Assembly (NCBI GenBank): GCA_012267435.1
Contig: JAAXGM010000039.1
Location: forward strand, 1 to 40,276
Direction: 5' to 3'
DNA length: 40,276 bases
Origin: Gemmatimonadota bacterium
GTDB taxonomy: Bacteria; Gemmatimonadota; Gemmatimonadetes; Longimicrobiales; Gaopeijiaceae
Positions 1 through 11,327 of this stretch are shown piece after piece; positions within the stretch are counted from its first letter, which is position 1, and every line of letters starts with the position of its first letter. A program made the position numbers and the translations under genes. The notes under the pieces were generated by a model, which was given only the letters and a program-made list of their open reading frames with translations, did no database searches and was not told the origin of the DNA.

Positions 1-695
1 CGATTCTGGAGCTTCGGGCTCAAGTCCGAGAATCTCTTGCCTTCCAACTCCCGTTGATCGGACAGCCGCAGCACGAGCTCGTCCTTGAGAAACCTGCTGA
101 ACGTGGACAGTCGCTGGAGCCCGTCCACCACCACCACTCTACCGTCTTCGTTTTCGGCGAGATAGAATACCGGAAGCGGGATCCGCATTATCACCGACTC
201 GATCAACTTGCTCTGCCGGGCTTCTCCCCAGACGATATCGCGCTGGAAGTCGGGAATCATGACATAGAAGCCCTTGTTGATTCGCCGAACCACTTCGTAC
301 ACCGTTCGGGTCTCCTGCCTGATCAGTAGATCGTCGATCGGATAGTCACCCCACGACCCGCTCTCCTCCAGACCCTCGATCTCCTTCTCGTTAGTCGGAT
401 CCGGAGGCGTTCTTACGTTCGAATCACTCCCGCCACTGCCCGGTTGCGCCTTCGGGCGATGAGCATCCGCCGTCAGCGACAGGAAATCATCCAACACCAC
501 CGTGTCGCGGTCGTCGAATTGGGGTTCGGTCCGCAGTCCACTCTCCTTAAGGGCCTCTCTGATCTTCTGGTCCACGATCTCCCCTCGTCGCTGGTGACCA
601 AACCACCCCAACAAGGTCCGCGCCTTTCTGCGGACGGGCTGGCCGGTGCGCTCGACTTCCTCCGCGACCTGTCTCAATTGCTCGGGCACTCGCAT
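1..695 (-). CDS. DUF262 domain-containing protein (GmrSD N-terminal/ParB-like nuclease fold), partial; C-terminus lies beyond the left edge
   Basis: Manual reverse-strand translation from ATG at 695: MRVPEQLRQVAEEVERTGQPVRRKARTLLGWFGHQRRGEIVDQKIREALKESGLRTEPQF...FYVMIPDFQRDIVWGEARQSKLIESVIMRIPLPVFYLAENEDGRVVVVDGLQRLSTFSRFLKDELVLRLSDQRELEGKRFSDLSPKLQN. Contains the DUF262 hallmarks IPxFQRxxVW, LIES...IPLPxxYL and DGxQRL. Not in the ORF track because it runs off the edge. Confidence 0.85.
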   Translation of the reverse strand, partial: MRVPEQLRQVAEEVERTGQPVRRKARTLLGWFGHQRRGEIVDQKIREALKESGLRTEPQFDDRDTVVLDDFLSLTADAHRPKAQPGSGGSDSNVRTPPDPTNEKEIEGLEESGSWGDYPIDDLLIRQETRTVYEVVRRINKGFYVMIPDFQRDIVWGEARQSKLIESVIMRIPLPVFYLAENEDGRVVVVDGLQRLSTFSRFLKDELVLRLSDQRELEGKRFSDLSPKLQN

Positions 696-2066
696 GGGCT
701 CTACCTTCGCCGGAAGCCAACCTTCCTCGCGGGCGATTCACCAGCCGCGGGTTCCGGCTTCTTTCGACCCAGACTGGCATGGAGAATCTAACCGGGGTTC
801 GGCTTCTCCTCCACCGGGAGGGTACCCGCCGAGCCGCGACAGCGTGACATGGGATCGGTTGGCGAGGGGCGTTACGGTTCGGAGCAATCAGTGCCGTAGG
901 GACCATCTGTTTCCGAGCGCCGCAGCTTTCATCTTCATGGTCGCCCGCATCACGCTGGCGAAGCATGCCGCCGAGCGTGACACATCGGTGGCCGAGGCGC
1001 GGACTGGACTTCCCCCCGGGGGTGCGGAATACTACTTGTGGCGGCATCGCCCGTATCCGTGCGCGGATAGCGGCGTGGAGCCGCGGTCATCAAGGATACC
1101 ATGACCACCGACCGGACGTTGCGAGCCGGCCTTCGAACCCCGGACGACCGCAGCTCGCGAGCCGCCATCCCCAATTGCCGCGTTCCCGAACGACACCGCC
1201 CGAGATCGTGACCGCAGGCGAACAAGGCATCGCGCCCTCGTCCGAAGCCACGGCACCGGACGGAATCGCGCCTTCGGAGGGCGCACTCGACCACGCGCTC
1301 GCCATCGTGGAGTTCCTGCGCGCCAACTGTCCCTGGGACCGGGCTCAGACCGCCGAGTCGCTCGTCCCCCACCTCATCGAGGAAAGCCGGGAAGTGGTGG
1401 ATGCGATTCGCTCCGGGGACGCCGGAGAACTGGAGGGGGAACTCGGCGATCTGCTTCTCAACGTGGCCTTTCAGATCGTGCTGGCCGAGGAGGCGGGCGC
1501 CTTCGACCGGGATTCGGTGGTGGATCGGCTGGAGACGAAGATGAAGCGGCGCCATCCACACCTCTTCGGCGAGGGCGAGCGGGAGGACTGGGAGGCGCTC
1601 AAGGCAAGGGAACTGTCGGGCGACGAGAGCGTGCTTTCCGGGCTTCCGGCCGGGCTGGAACCCCTGCTGCGCGCGCATCGCATTCAGGAGAAGCTGAGCG
1701 GCGTCGGCTTCGACTGGGACGATGCCGAGGGAGCTCGCCTCAAGGTGGCCGAGGAGCTCGAGGAGATACGGGCGGCGCTCGAGCGGGGAGATCCCCGGGA
1801 AGTAATGGATGAGGCCGGCGATCTCCTCTTCACGGCGGTCAACCTCGCGCGACTCGCCGGCGTGCATGCGACCAACGCGCTGGCGCGCACCAACCGCAAG
1901 GTGGAGGCCCGCTTCCGGCGCGTGGAGGAACTCGCCCGCGACGGCGGCAGGCGGGTGGCGGAGATGTCGCTGGAGGAACTGGACGCGCTCTGGGACGCGG
2001 TGAAGGCGGAGGCGCGGGACGCGGAAGCGAAACCGGCGGACGGACGCGGGAAGGCGAAACCTGCGG

Positions 2067-3365
<1,299 letters not shown>

Positions 3366-3439
3366 TGATTGCGGTCTCCTGAAGTGGAATCTGCTCGAGA
3401 CTGACGGTCCCCGGGCGCGGGTCGCCGGTAGCCCGCGGA

Positions 3440-3468
3440 CTGCTAGTCTGTCACGGGCGGGGCGTCAA
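3440..3468 (-). promoter_or_regulatory. Candidate sigma70-type promoter for asnS
   Basis: Minus strand TTGACG - 17 nt - TAGCAG (-35 at 3463-3468, -10 at 3440-3445), followed about 75 nt later by AGGAG...ATG of asnS. The -10 match is weak. Confidence 0.4.
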
Positions 3469-3487
3469 GTCCAACCTCGTGCCGGCG

Positions 3488-5590
3488 CTAACCCACCGAG
3501 CGGAGCTGCAGGCGGTCGCCGAACCGACCGGTGAGCAGCTGACGCCGCATCGCGTTCTCCGGGGCGAGCAGGTCGGGGTCGCGGTCGATGGTCGCGCGGG
3601 CGCGTTCGCGGGCGGCGCGCATGAGGTCCTGGTCGAGGGTGAGGTCGGCGAAACGCAGGACGGGCCGCCCATGCTGCCTAGAGCCGAAGAAGTCCCCTTC
3701 CCCGCGCATGGCCAGATCGGCCCGCGCGATCGCAAACCCGTCGTGCGTGCTCCGGAAGACCCTCAGCCGTTCGCCGGCGGCGTCCTCCGCGTCGGCGATG
3801 GCGACGCAGTAGCTGCGGTCGGCCCCGCGCCCGACCCGGCCGCGGAGCTGGTGCAGCTGGGAGAGGCCGAAGCGCTCGGCGTTCTCGATGAGCATCACCG
3901 TGGCGTTGGACACGTCGATGCCCACCTCCACGACCGAGGTGGCCACCAGCACGTCCAGGTCGCCGGCCAGGAAGGCGCGCATCACGGCATCCCTCTCCTC
4001 GCCGGGGAGCTGGCCGTGCAGGAGGCCGACCCGGAAATCCGGAAACTCCTCCGCGCGCAGGCGTTCCCATTCTTCGGTGGCCGAACGCAACCGTAGCTTG
4101 TCGGACTCACCCACCAGGGGGTAGACGACGTAGACTTGGCGCCCGCGCGCCAACTCGTCCCGGACCAGCCGGTACGCCTCGGCGCGGCGGGACGGCCGCA
4201 GCCAGCGCGTTTCCACCGGCTTGCGTCCAGGGGGAAGCTCGTCCAGCACGCTTAGGTCGAGGTCGCCGTAGAGAGCGAGCGCCAGAGAGCGCGGGATCGG
4301 AGTCGCCGACATGATCAGGGTGTCGGGGGTAGGGTCGCGCTGGCTCAGGACCATCCGCTGACGCACCCCGAAACGGTGTTGTTCGTCCACCACCACCAGC
4401 CCCAGGCGGGCAAACTCCACCGTCTCCTGGATGAGCGCGTGGGTGCCGGTCACCACGAGGCCGCTGCCGTCGGCCAGGGCGGCGAGCACGCGGGCGCGCT
4501 CGCGGGCGTCGGTGCGCCCGGTGAGCAGCAGGGTCTCGACCCCGAGCGGGCCGAGCAGGCGCTGCAGGCTGCGGGCGTGCTGCTCCGCGAGCAGCTCGGT
4601 GGGGGCCATGAGGACGGCTTGGCGCCCGCCCTCCATCGCGAGCATCATGGCGAAGACGGCGACGATGGTCTTCCCCGCCCCCACATCGCCCTGGAGCATG
4701 CGGTTCATGCGGCGGTCCGCGGTCATGTCCGCGTAGATCTCGCGCAGCACCCGAGCCTGGGCATCGGTCAGGCGAAACCCGAGCGACTCGTGCAGGGGAC
4801 GGATCAACCGGTTGGTGCGGCCGAACCGGATGCCGTTGACGGCGGTGGTGCTCCGGTGGCGAGCGTGGGCGTGCATGAGCTGCAGGAAGTGGAGTTCGTC
4901 CCAGGCGAGACGTCTTCGGCCCCGCTCGGCGTCCTCCAGGCTTTTCGGGGCATGCAGGCTGGAGAGCGCCTCGGCCAGGCCCGGCACGCCGATCTCGCGG
5001 CGCTCTCCGGGGGAAAGGTACTCCTCCTCCTCCACCTGCCGCAGGAGCGTGGTCAGGTTGCGCTCCAGCAGCTGGCGCAGCACCCACTGGGGCACGGCCT
5101 CGGACGCAGGATAGACGACGAAGATGGCGCCGCGGGTCCCGGCATCGTCGCCTTCCGAGGCGCCGCCGCGGGCACGGCCTGATTCGAGGATGGCGAACTC
5201 GCGGGGCTGGATCTGGCGGCCGTGAAAGAAGCGCACGGTTCCGGCGGCGAGCAGGAGGTCGCCCTTGCGGATCCTGCGGTCGAGCCAGGGCTGTCCCGGC
5301 CAGGCGCAGGTGATGTGGCCGGTCTCGTCCTCGATCACGGCCTGGAAGATGCGCAGGCCCTTGCGCGTGGGGATGACCCCGGAGCTGCGCACGCGCCCGA
5401 CGACGACCGCGGAGTCCCCCACCTCGAGCCCGGCCACCGGCTGAACGGTGGAGGCGTCCTCGTAGCGCCGGGGCACGTGGTAGAGCAGGTCGCGCGCCTT
5501 GCGGATGTCCATTCCGGCAAGGTGCTCCGCGCGGCGGGGACCGACGCCCTTGAGATACTGGACCGGGAAGTCGAGCCTCGAGAAGCTCAT
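3488..5590 (-). CDS. recG: ATP-dependent DNA helicase RecG
   Basis: 700 aa; wedge/OB domain plus helicase motifs MLQGDVGAGKTIVAVFAM, DEQHRFGVRQRM, MSATPIPRSLAL, VEVGIDVSNATVMLIENAERFGLSQLHQLRGRVGRG. Confidence 0.97.
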   Translation of the reverse strand: MSFSRLDFPVQYLKGVGPRRAEHLAGMDIRKARDLLYHVPRRYEDASTVQPVAGLEVGDSAVVVGRVRSSGVIPTRKGLRIFQAVIEDETGHITCAWPGQPWLDRRIRKGDLLLAAGTVRFFHGRQIQPREFAILESGRARGGASEGDDAGTRGAIFVVYPASEAVPQWVLRQLLERNLTTLLRQVEEEEYLSPGERREIGVPGLAEALSSLHAPKSLEDAERGRRRLAWDELHFLQLMHAHARHRSTTAVNGIRFGRTNRLIRPLHESLGFRLTDAQARVLREIYADMTADRRMNRMLQGDVGAGKTIVAVFAMMLAMEGGRQAVLMAPTELLAEQHARSLQRLLGPLGVETLLLTGRTDARERARVLAALADGSGLVVTGTHALIQETVEFARLGLVVVDEQHRFGVRQRMVLSQRDPTPDTLIMSATPIPRSLALALYGDLDLSVLDELPPGRKPVETRWLRPSRRAEAYRLVRDELARGRQVYVVYPLVGESDKLRLRSATEEWERLRAEEFPDFRVGLLHGQLPGEERDAVMRAFLAGDLDVLVATSVVEVGIDVSNATVMLIENAERFGLSQLHQLRGRVGRGADRSYCVAIADAEDAAGERLRVFRSTHDGFAIARADLAMRGEGDFFGSRQHGRPVLRFADLTLDQDLMRAARERARATIDRDPDLLAPENAMRRQLLTGRFGDRLQLRSVG

Positions 5591-6564
5591 GCCGGGGATC
5601 CGAAGACGCCCTCCAGAAACGCGTTCGCGTCGAAGGGCTCGAGATCTCCGGGGCCTTCGCCCACCCCGACCAGCTTGACCGGCAGCCCGAACTCCTGCCG
5701 GAGGGCCACGACGATGCCGCCGCGCGCGCTGGAATCCATCTTGGCGAGGAGAATCCCGCTCGGATTCACCGCGTCCCGGAAGGCCCGTACCTGGGCGAGC
5801 GCGTTCTGGCCCACGGTGGCGTCGAGCACGATCAGGGTCTCGTGCGGAGCCCCCGAAAGCCTGCGGGCGATGACCCGCCGCACCTTGGCGAGTTCCTCCA
5901 TCAACCCGGTTCGGGTGTGGAGGCGTCCGGCGGTGTCGACGATCGCGACATCCACGCCGCGCGCGCGGGCCGCGTCGATGGCGTCGAAGGCGACCGCGGC
6001 CGGGTCTCCGCCGGGCTGTCCGGCCACGAAATCGGCGCCCGTGCGGTCCGCCCAGATGCGCAGCTGCGAGACCGCGCCCGCCCGGTAGGTGTCCGCGGCG
6101 GCGAGCAGAACCTTTTTCCCCCGGGCAGCCAGGACATGGGCCAGCTTTCCGGCGGAGGTGGTCTTCCCGACCCCGTTGACCCCCACCATGAGGTGGACGG
6201 CGATCCCTTGCGCGGGTTCGTGGAGGGCGAAGGCGGTTTCCGTTGCCGAAGCCGCCGGAGCCCCTTCGGCCGATGCCCCGGGAACCAGGATCTTCGCCAC
6301 TTCCTCGCGCAGGGCGATGCGCAGAGCCTCCGGGCCGCGGATCCGTCCGCGCCGTTCGCGTGCTCCGACGCGGTCCACGAGACGCAGCGCGGCCTCCACC
6401 CCGAAGTCGGCGGCCAGCAGGCGGTCCTCGAGGTCCTCGAGCGTCTCGGCGTCAAGGCCGCGCGCGGACGGCCGGAGATCCGGGAGGGCGAAGCCCACGA
6501 CCCGCCGCCAGAGCGACCCGCGCGTACCGCTTCCCTTGCGGGTCAGTCGGCCCAACGGCGTCAC
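5587..6564 (-). CDS. ftsY: Signal recognition particle receptor FtsY
   Basis: SRP GTPase motifs GVNGVGKTTSAGKLA, DTYRAGAVSQL, DTAGRLHT, LAKMDSSARGG. GTG at 6564 avoids overlap with the upstream gene; the ORF track start at 6612 is an alternative. Confidence 0.95.
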   Translation of the reverse strand: MTPLGRLTRKGSGTRGSLWRRVVGFALPDLRPSARGLDAETLEDLEDRLLAADFGVEAALRLVDRVGARERRGRIRGPEALRIALREEVAKILVPGASAEGAPAASATETAFALHEPAQGIAVHLMVGVNGVGKTTSAGKLAHVLAARGKKVLLAAADTYRAGAVSQLRIWADRTGADFVAGQPGGDPAAVAFDAIDAARARGVDVAIVDTAGRLHTRTGLMEELAKVRRVIARRLSGAPHETLIVLDATVGQNALAQVRAFRDAVNPSGILLAKMDSSARGGIVVALRQEFGLPVKLVGVGEGPGDLEPFDANAFLEGVFGSPA

Positions 6565-6569
6565 AAACG

Positions 6570-8525
6570 CTACCGGAGGCCCCGGCGGCGGCGGCCGATC
6601 CACTCGCCGCACAGCACCGCCAGGACGAGGATGAAGGGTGCCGGGTGGGTGCGCAGTGGACGGCCGGCGGCGGCGCGCGCGCCGCCTTCGGCCGCGCTCC
6701 CGCTTACGGCGTCGACGACGGGCGGCAACCGTAGTTCGCCGGTGTAGCGCTCGACGTCGAAACGTCCGCTCGTCTCTTCGCCGCCGGCCCCCGGAGAAAG
6801 CACGAAGTCGTAGGCGCCCGGGTCCAGGGGCGCGGTGGTGAAGGTCTCGGTGGAATCCACCGCCACCGTGGACTCGAAGACCGCTTCACCAGCGCGGACG
6901 AGGCGAAGGCCGAGCTCCTGGCCGGCCATTCCGGGCGCCTGCCAGCGCACGGAGCTCCCGCGTGCGATCACCGGCTCGGCGGGGCCGGGCGGACCGGCCG
7001 TTGCAAGCCGCTCGCCGGCGAAAAGCCAGTTCGCCACTCCGGCCCACAGGGACCGGTAGGCGCGGCGCGGCGTCCCATCGCGGGCGGCCCAGCGCCAGTA
7101 GCCCTCGGCCAGACCGACGCCCACGCGCCTGCCTTCCCCGGCGATCAGGACGAGGACGGCCTCTCCGGTGCCGCGTCCGCCGAGGTGCGCTTGCAGCGCT
7201 GCCGCCCCCGAGGGAGCCGTTGCGGGGTGGAGGGCGGTGAGGGGCGGAAGGGCCCCCAGGTCGAGGCCGATGAACTGTCCCGCCAGCGGCGAGGCGGGGA
7301 GCTCGGCGGCCACGTACCATTCCCCCTCGACCTGGCCCGCCACCGCCACCCCGCCCAGCGACGCACCCGCCCGGTCGGCCGGGAAGATGAGCAGACGGGG
7401 GGCGCCGCGGGCGGCGTCGCGCACCCACGCCGGAGCGGCCGCGCCGACGCCGTGCAGCACCACGATGTCGGCGCCGCCGAGCATCGCGCGCAGTTCGCCC
7501 TCGGTGACTTCGTCCGCGACCTCGTCGCCGCGGCCGAGCGGCAGATACCGCGATCCGGTGACGCGCAGGTAGCCGCGCGCCGGCAGCCCGGTCACGTCCT
7601 CCAGCACCGGCAGCAGGTGACGGGGCTCCCAGTCCGGGCGCAGGGAGAGGAGGACCAACCCGGCCCGCGGGGGCGCCACGCGCACATGGCGCACGCGCCG
7701 GTCGTCGTCGGCAAAGCCGTCCTCTTCCAGAACGACGGTGGCCGCGTAGCGCACCAGCCCCTCGGCCGCGGGGGCGGGGAGGTCCACCGGCGTGCGCGCG
7801 ACCTGGCCGGGCGGGGGAATCTCCACCGGCACCGAGGCGACCAGGCGGTCCTCCTCCCGCACCTCGATGCGGGCGGCGGGGGCGGGGGCGGCCTCGCCGA
7901 AAACGGTGACCTCGACGACGAAGGGGGTCCCTCGCTCGGCACGCGCGGGTGCGGCGAAGTCGGCGATCCCCGCATTCGCCACCGCCGCACCCACCACATG
8001 AAGACGGGCCCGCAGCCCGGGCACCACCGGAAGGCTGCCGAAATCGGCATCGGTCAGGCGCCCGTCGCTCACCACCGTGACCGCGCGCGCGCCCGACTCG
8101 GCCGCCGCTCGCAGAGCCGGGAGGAGGCGGGAGGAGGTGGCCGTGGGTGCGCTCCCCTCCAGCTGGTCGGCGGCGCTCGCCGCCACGGCGCTCCCGAAGA
8201 CCAGGATCCGGCCTCCAGCGCCCGCGAGGCGCCGCGCTTCCCGAACCGCGCCCGACCATGCCGTCTCCCCGCCGGGAGGACCGGCCGCCATGCTCAGGGA
8301 GCCGTCCAGCAGCACGAGGGCGCCCTGGCCGATGCCGTCACCCCCGCCGGCAGGCAGGCGAGGATTCCAGATGAGCAGCAGCACGAGGCAGATCGCCAGC
8401 GCCCTTGCAAGGGCCAGCCAGCGCCGGCCAGCCACCGGCAGTTCCCGGCGATGGTAGACCCAGAGGGAGAAGGCGCACGCGGCCGCCAGCAGGAGGGGCG
8501 GGGCAATCCAGGAAAACAGGCTCAC
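6570..8525 (-). CDS. Membrane protein with VWA-like (MIDAS DGSLS) region and glutamine-amidotransferase-like segment, function unknown
   Basis: GTG start at 8525 (VSLFSWIAPPLLLAAACAFSLWVYHRRELPVAGRRWLALARALAICLVLLLIWNPRLP): two N-terminal TM segments, then ALVLLDGSLSMA, large extracytoplasmic region and a C-terminal TM. Layout resembles BatA/BatB-like and DUF4159-type membrane proteins. Confidence 0.7.
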   Translation of the reverse strand: MSLFSWIAPPLLLAAACAFSLWVYHRRELPVAGRRWLALARALAICLVLLLIWNPRLPAGGGDGIGQGALVLLDGSLSMAAGPPGGETAWSGAVREARRLAGAGGRILVFGSAVAASAADQLEGSAPTATSSRLLPALRAAAESGARAVTVVSDGRLTDADFGSLPVVPGLRARLHVVGAAVANAGIADFAAPARAERGTPFVVEVTVFGEAAPAPAARIEVREEDRLVASVPVEIPPPGQVARTPVDLPAPAAEGLVRYAATVVLEEDGFADDDRRVRHVRVAPPRAGLVLLSLRPDWEPRHLLPVLEDVTGLPARGYLRVTGSRYLPLGRGDEVADEVTEGELRAMLGGADIVVLHGVGAAAPAWVRDAARGAPRLLIFPADRAGASLGGVAVAGQVEGEWYVAAELPASPLAGQFIGLDLGALPPLTALHPATAPSGAAALQAHLGGRGTGEAVLVLIAGEGRRVGVGLAEGYWRWAARDGTPRRAYRSLWAGVANWLFAGERLATAGPPGPAEPVIARGSSVRWQAPGMAGQELGLRLVRAGEAVFESTVAVDSTETFTTAPLDPGAYDFVLSPGAGGEETSGRFDVERYTGELRLPPVVDAVSGSAAEGGARAAAGRPLRTHPAPFILVLAVLCGEWIGRRRRGLR

Positions 8526-8556
8526 TCTTCCGACCCGGCACAGGCGCCGGACGGGG

Positions 8557-9888
8557 TCACTGTTCGTCCTGGGGCTCTGCCCCGCCCTCGGCTCCTTCGG
8601 CGACCACGGCGGCGCCCGGCGAGACCCGCGGCACGAATGCCGGACTGGCGAGAAGCGCGCGCCCTTCGGCAAGCTGCTCCTCCCACAGGGGCCACATCGC
8701 GTCCGGAATGGGATCGCCCGGAGGGGTGCGGATGTCCAACGGATCCTCGACCCGGCCGTTCCGGCGCAGCTCGTAGTGCAGATGCGGTCCGGTCGCCAGC
8801 CCCGTCATGCCCACGTACCCGATCGTCTGGCCCTGTCTCACCCGCGCTCCCGCCGCCACGCCGGCGCCGAAGCCGCTCAGGTGCGCGTAGCGCGTCACGA
8901 AGCCGTTGCTGTGCCGGATCTCCACTAGGTTGCCGTAGCCGCCGCTCCAGCCTCGGTGGGTGACGACCCCGCCGGCGGTCGCCATGACCGGAACGCCGAC
9001 GTCGGCGGCGTAGTCAACGCCGTTGTGGGCGCGCCAAGTCCGCAGCACGGGGTGGAAGCGGGCGCTCCGCACGCGCGAAGAGATGCGGCGGTACTCCAGC
9101 GGCTTGAGAAGAAACTGCCGCTGCACCGACCTGCCCTCGGGATCGTAGTAGGCCCCCTCGCCATCCCCGGAGGCATCGAACCAGAATGCCCGAAAAGGCG
9201 TTTCCCGGTTGACGAACTCCGCGGCCACGATGCGTCCGTTGCCTCTCATGGATCCGTCGGGGCGGACGGCGCGCTCCAGGACGACGCGGTAGGAATCACC
9301 CGGCTGAACCTGCCGGTGGAAGTCCACCTCCCACTGGAATATCCTGTCGAGACCGTCCAGGAGCTTGGCCCGGTCGCCGGACGGCATGAACTGAAGCGAC
9401 GGGCTTCCCATCACGGCCATCCAGAGACTCAAGCGGATGCTTCCCTCGAAGAAGACCGTGTCGGTCACGACCGGGGTTCGCATCATGCGCGAGGTCCAGC
9501 CCTCCGCAGCCCGGTCCAGGTACACGACCGAATCCGGGCTGAGCCCCACTTCCACTGCCGTCAACACACCGTCGCGGCGGTCTCTCCAGTAGGTTACCGG
9601 GGTGCCCGCAACGAGCCGGCGAGGATTGGCCCGCTCCCCGAAGGCCGACAGCAGGTCGACCCGTTCATCGGTCGAGAGGGAGGCGGCGAGGAAGAGCGAG
9701 CCCAGCGTCTGGCCGCGCCGCAGGCTGACCTGCTCGGCCACTTCCGGGGGCGCGGCCGCGACGGACGGCAAGGTACCGGCGTCGTAGGACCTCCCGGAGG
9801 CGAGCCATGCGGTCGCCCCCAACCCCAGGATGCCCGAGACGATGGCCGCCGCCACGGCGACCCTGCGATCCCCCGCCACGCGCATCAT
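8557..9888 (-). CDS. M23 family metallopeptidase (MepM/OapA-like murein endopeptidase)
   Basis: N-terminal TM (MMRVAGDRRVAVAAAIVSGILGLGATAWLAS), OapA-like region (LRRGQTLGSLFLAASLSTDERVDLLSAF), M23 catalytic motifs HNGVDYAADVGVPVMATAGGVV and GPHLHYELRRNG. Confidence 0.88.
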   Translation of the reverse strand: MMRVAGDRRVAVAAAIVSGILGLGATAWLASGRSYDAGTLPSVAAAPPEVAEQVSLRRGQTLGSLFLAASLSTDERVDLLSAFGERANPRRLVAGTPVTYWRDRRDGVLTAVEVGLSPDSVVYLDRAAEGWTSRMMRTPVVTDTVFFEGSIRLSLWMAVMGSPSLQFMPSGDRAKLLDGLDRIFQWEVDFHRQVQPGDSYRVVLERAVRPDGSMRGNGRIVAAEFVNRETPFRAFWFDASGDGEGAYYDPEGRSVQRQFLLKPLEYRRISSRVRSARFHPVLRTWRAHNGVDYAADVGVPVMATAGGVVTHRGWSGGYGNLVEIRHSNGFVTRYAHLSGFGAGVAAGARVRQGQTIGYVGMTGLATGPHLHYELRRNGRVEDPLDIRTPPGDPIPDAMWPLWEEQLAEGRALLASPAFVPRVSPGAAVVAEGAEGGAEPQDEQ

Positions 9889-9970
9889 CCCGCTCCTGCC
9901 TCCACCACGCCCGGCGCCATGCCCGTCCGGCGCCTGCCTGGATCTGTCCCGATCCCCTCCTTCCACAACC

Positions 9971-11233
9971 TCACCGGGCAAGCGTCACGAAGGTCGGCAG
10001 GTCGAGGACATCGACCGGGCCGCGAACGATGACGCGTTGCCGCTGCCGGGGCTGAACCGGCCGGGGGGTACCGGGAGTCTTGTTCATGATCACCGAGCTT
10101 CTGCCTGTGACTGCCGCGGCCCGCGGTGGGGCCACCTTCGTCGTGCGCGGGGACGGGAGTGGCGGCGACCTCCCGTCCAATACGGATCGAGAACCGTTGC
10201 CCGTCACTTCCGACCGCACGACACGGGGTGTTTCGGATCCGTTGCCGAACCCCGTGGCTATGACCGTGACCCTCACGCTCTCCTTCAGCTTGGGATCGTG
10301 GACCGCGCCGAAGATGATCTCGGCCTCGTCGCCAGCCTCCTCCTGAATGATACTAGAGATCCTGGTCACGTCGTCAATGGCGAGGTCCATTCCGCCCGTG
10401 ATGTTGATCAGGACTCCGTGGGCGCCCTTGAGGGACACGTCGCCCAGAAGCGGAGAGGAGATGGCCTTGCGGGCGGCTTCCTCGGCCCTGTGTTCCCCGT
10501 CCCCGAAGCCGGAACCCATGAGGGCTCCGCCGCCGCAGGCCATCACCGTGCGCACATCGGCGAAGTCGACGTTGACTTCGCCCGCGACCCGGATGAGATC
10601 GCTGATGCCCTGGGTGGCGTGCAGGAGAATCTCGTCGGCCTTCTTCAGGGCGTCCTGGAAGCTGGTTCCCTTGCCGACCACGGTCATGATGCGGTCGTTG
10701 GGAACGACGATCACCGTGTCCACCACCTTGCGCAGCTCCTCGAGGCCCTGTTCGGCCTGCCGGAGGCGCTTCCTGCCCTCGAACGAGAAGGGCCGGGTGA
10801 CGATGCCGATGGTGAGCGCGCCCATCTCCTTGGCGAAGCGGCCGATGATCGGGGCGGCTCCCGTCCCCGTCCCGCCGCCCATGCCGGCGGTGATGAAGAC
10901 CAGGTCGGCCCCTTGAATCGCCTTGGCCACCTCGTCGGCGTTCTCGTGGATGGCCTGGCGCCCGATCTCGGGGCGGGCGCCCGCACCCAGGCCGCGCGTC
11001 AGCTTCCTCCCGATCTGGATGCAGATCGACGCCCTGGACTGACGCAGCGCCTGGGCATCCGTGTTCGCCGCGATGAGCTCCACGCCCTGGAGGTTCTCGT
11101 CGACCATCCGGTTGACCGCGTTGCCGCCGGCGCCACCGCAACCAACCACCTTCATGCAGGCGCTGGGAGTCTCGCTTTCGTCGAAGACGAACGTCGGCCC
11201 CGTCTTCTTCTGGTCGTAGTCGATGATCGTCAT
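9971..11233 (-). CDS. ftsZ: Cell division protein FtsZ
   Basis: Start [10 protein letters not shown] at ATG 11233; tubulin signature [41 protein letters not shown]-terminal peptide [11 protein letters not shown]. Confidence 0.97.
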   Translation of the reverse strand: MTIIDYDQKKTGPTFVFDESETPSACMKVVGCGGAGGNAVNRMVDENLQGVELIAANTDAQALRQSRASICIQIGRKLTRGLGAGARPEIGRQAIHENADEVAKAIQGADLVFITAGMGGGTGTGAAPIIGRFAKEMGALTIGIVTRPFSFEGRKRLRQAEQGLEELRKVVDTVIVVPNDRIMTVVGKGTSFQDALKKADEILLHATQGISDLIRVAGEVNVDFADVRTVMACGGGALMGSGFGDGEHRAEEAARKAISSPLLGDVSLKGAHGVLINITGGMDLAIDDVTRISSIIQEEAGDEAEIIFGAVHDPKLKESVRVTVIATGFGNGSETPRVVRSEVTGNGSRSVLDGRSPPLPSPRTTKVAPPRAAAVTGRSSVIMNKTPGTPRPVQPRQRQRVIVRGPVDVLDLPTFVTLAR

Positions 11234-11327
11234 TGTTTCCTTCCTTGCTTGGATGGATGTCTCCCCATTCCCGTGCTTGCGCCGGGCGCGGGACTCAGGC
11301 GCCCGCCGCCCGGTAACCGCTGTGCGC

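Noticed and set aside
547-1104. ORFs 547..1047 (-) and 646..1104 (+) in the gap between the DUF262 gene and mazG
   Set aside because: No recognisable family and Arg/Pro-rich composition; they overlap the supported DUF262 start. Probably non-coding leader or degenerate sequence.
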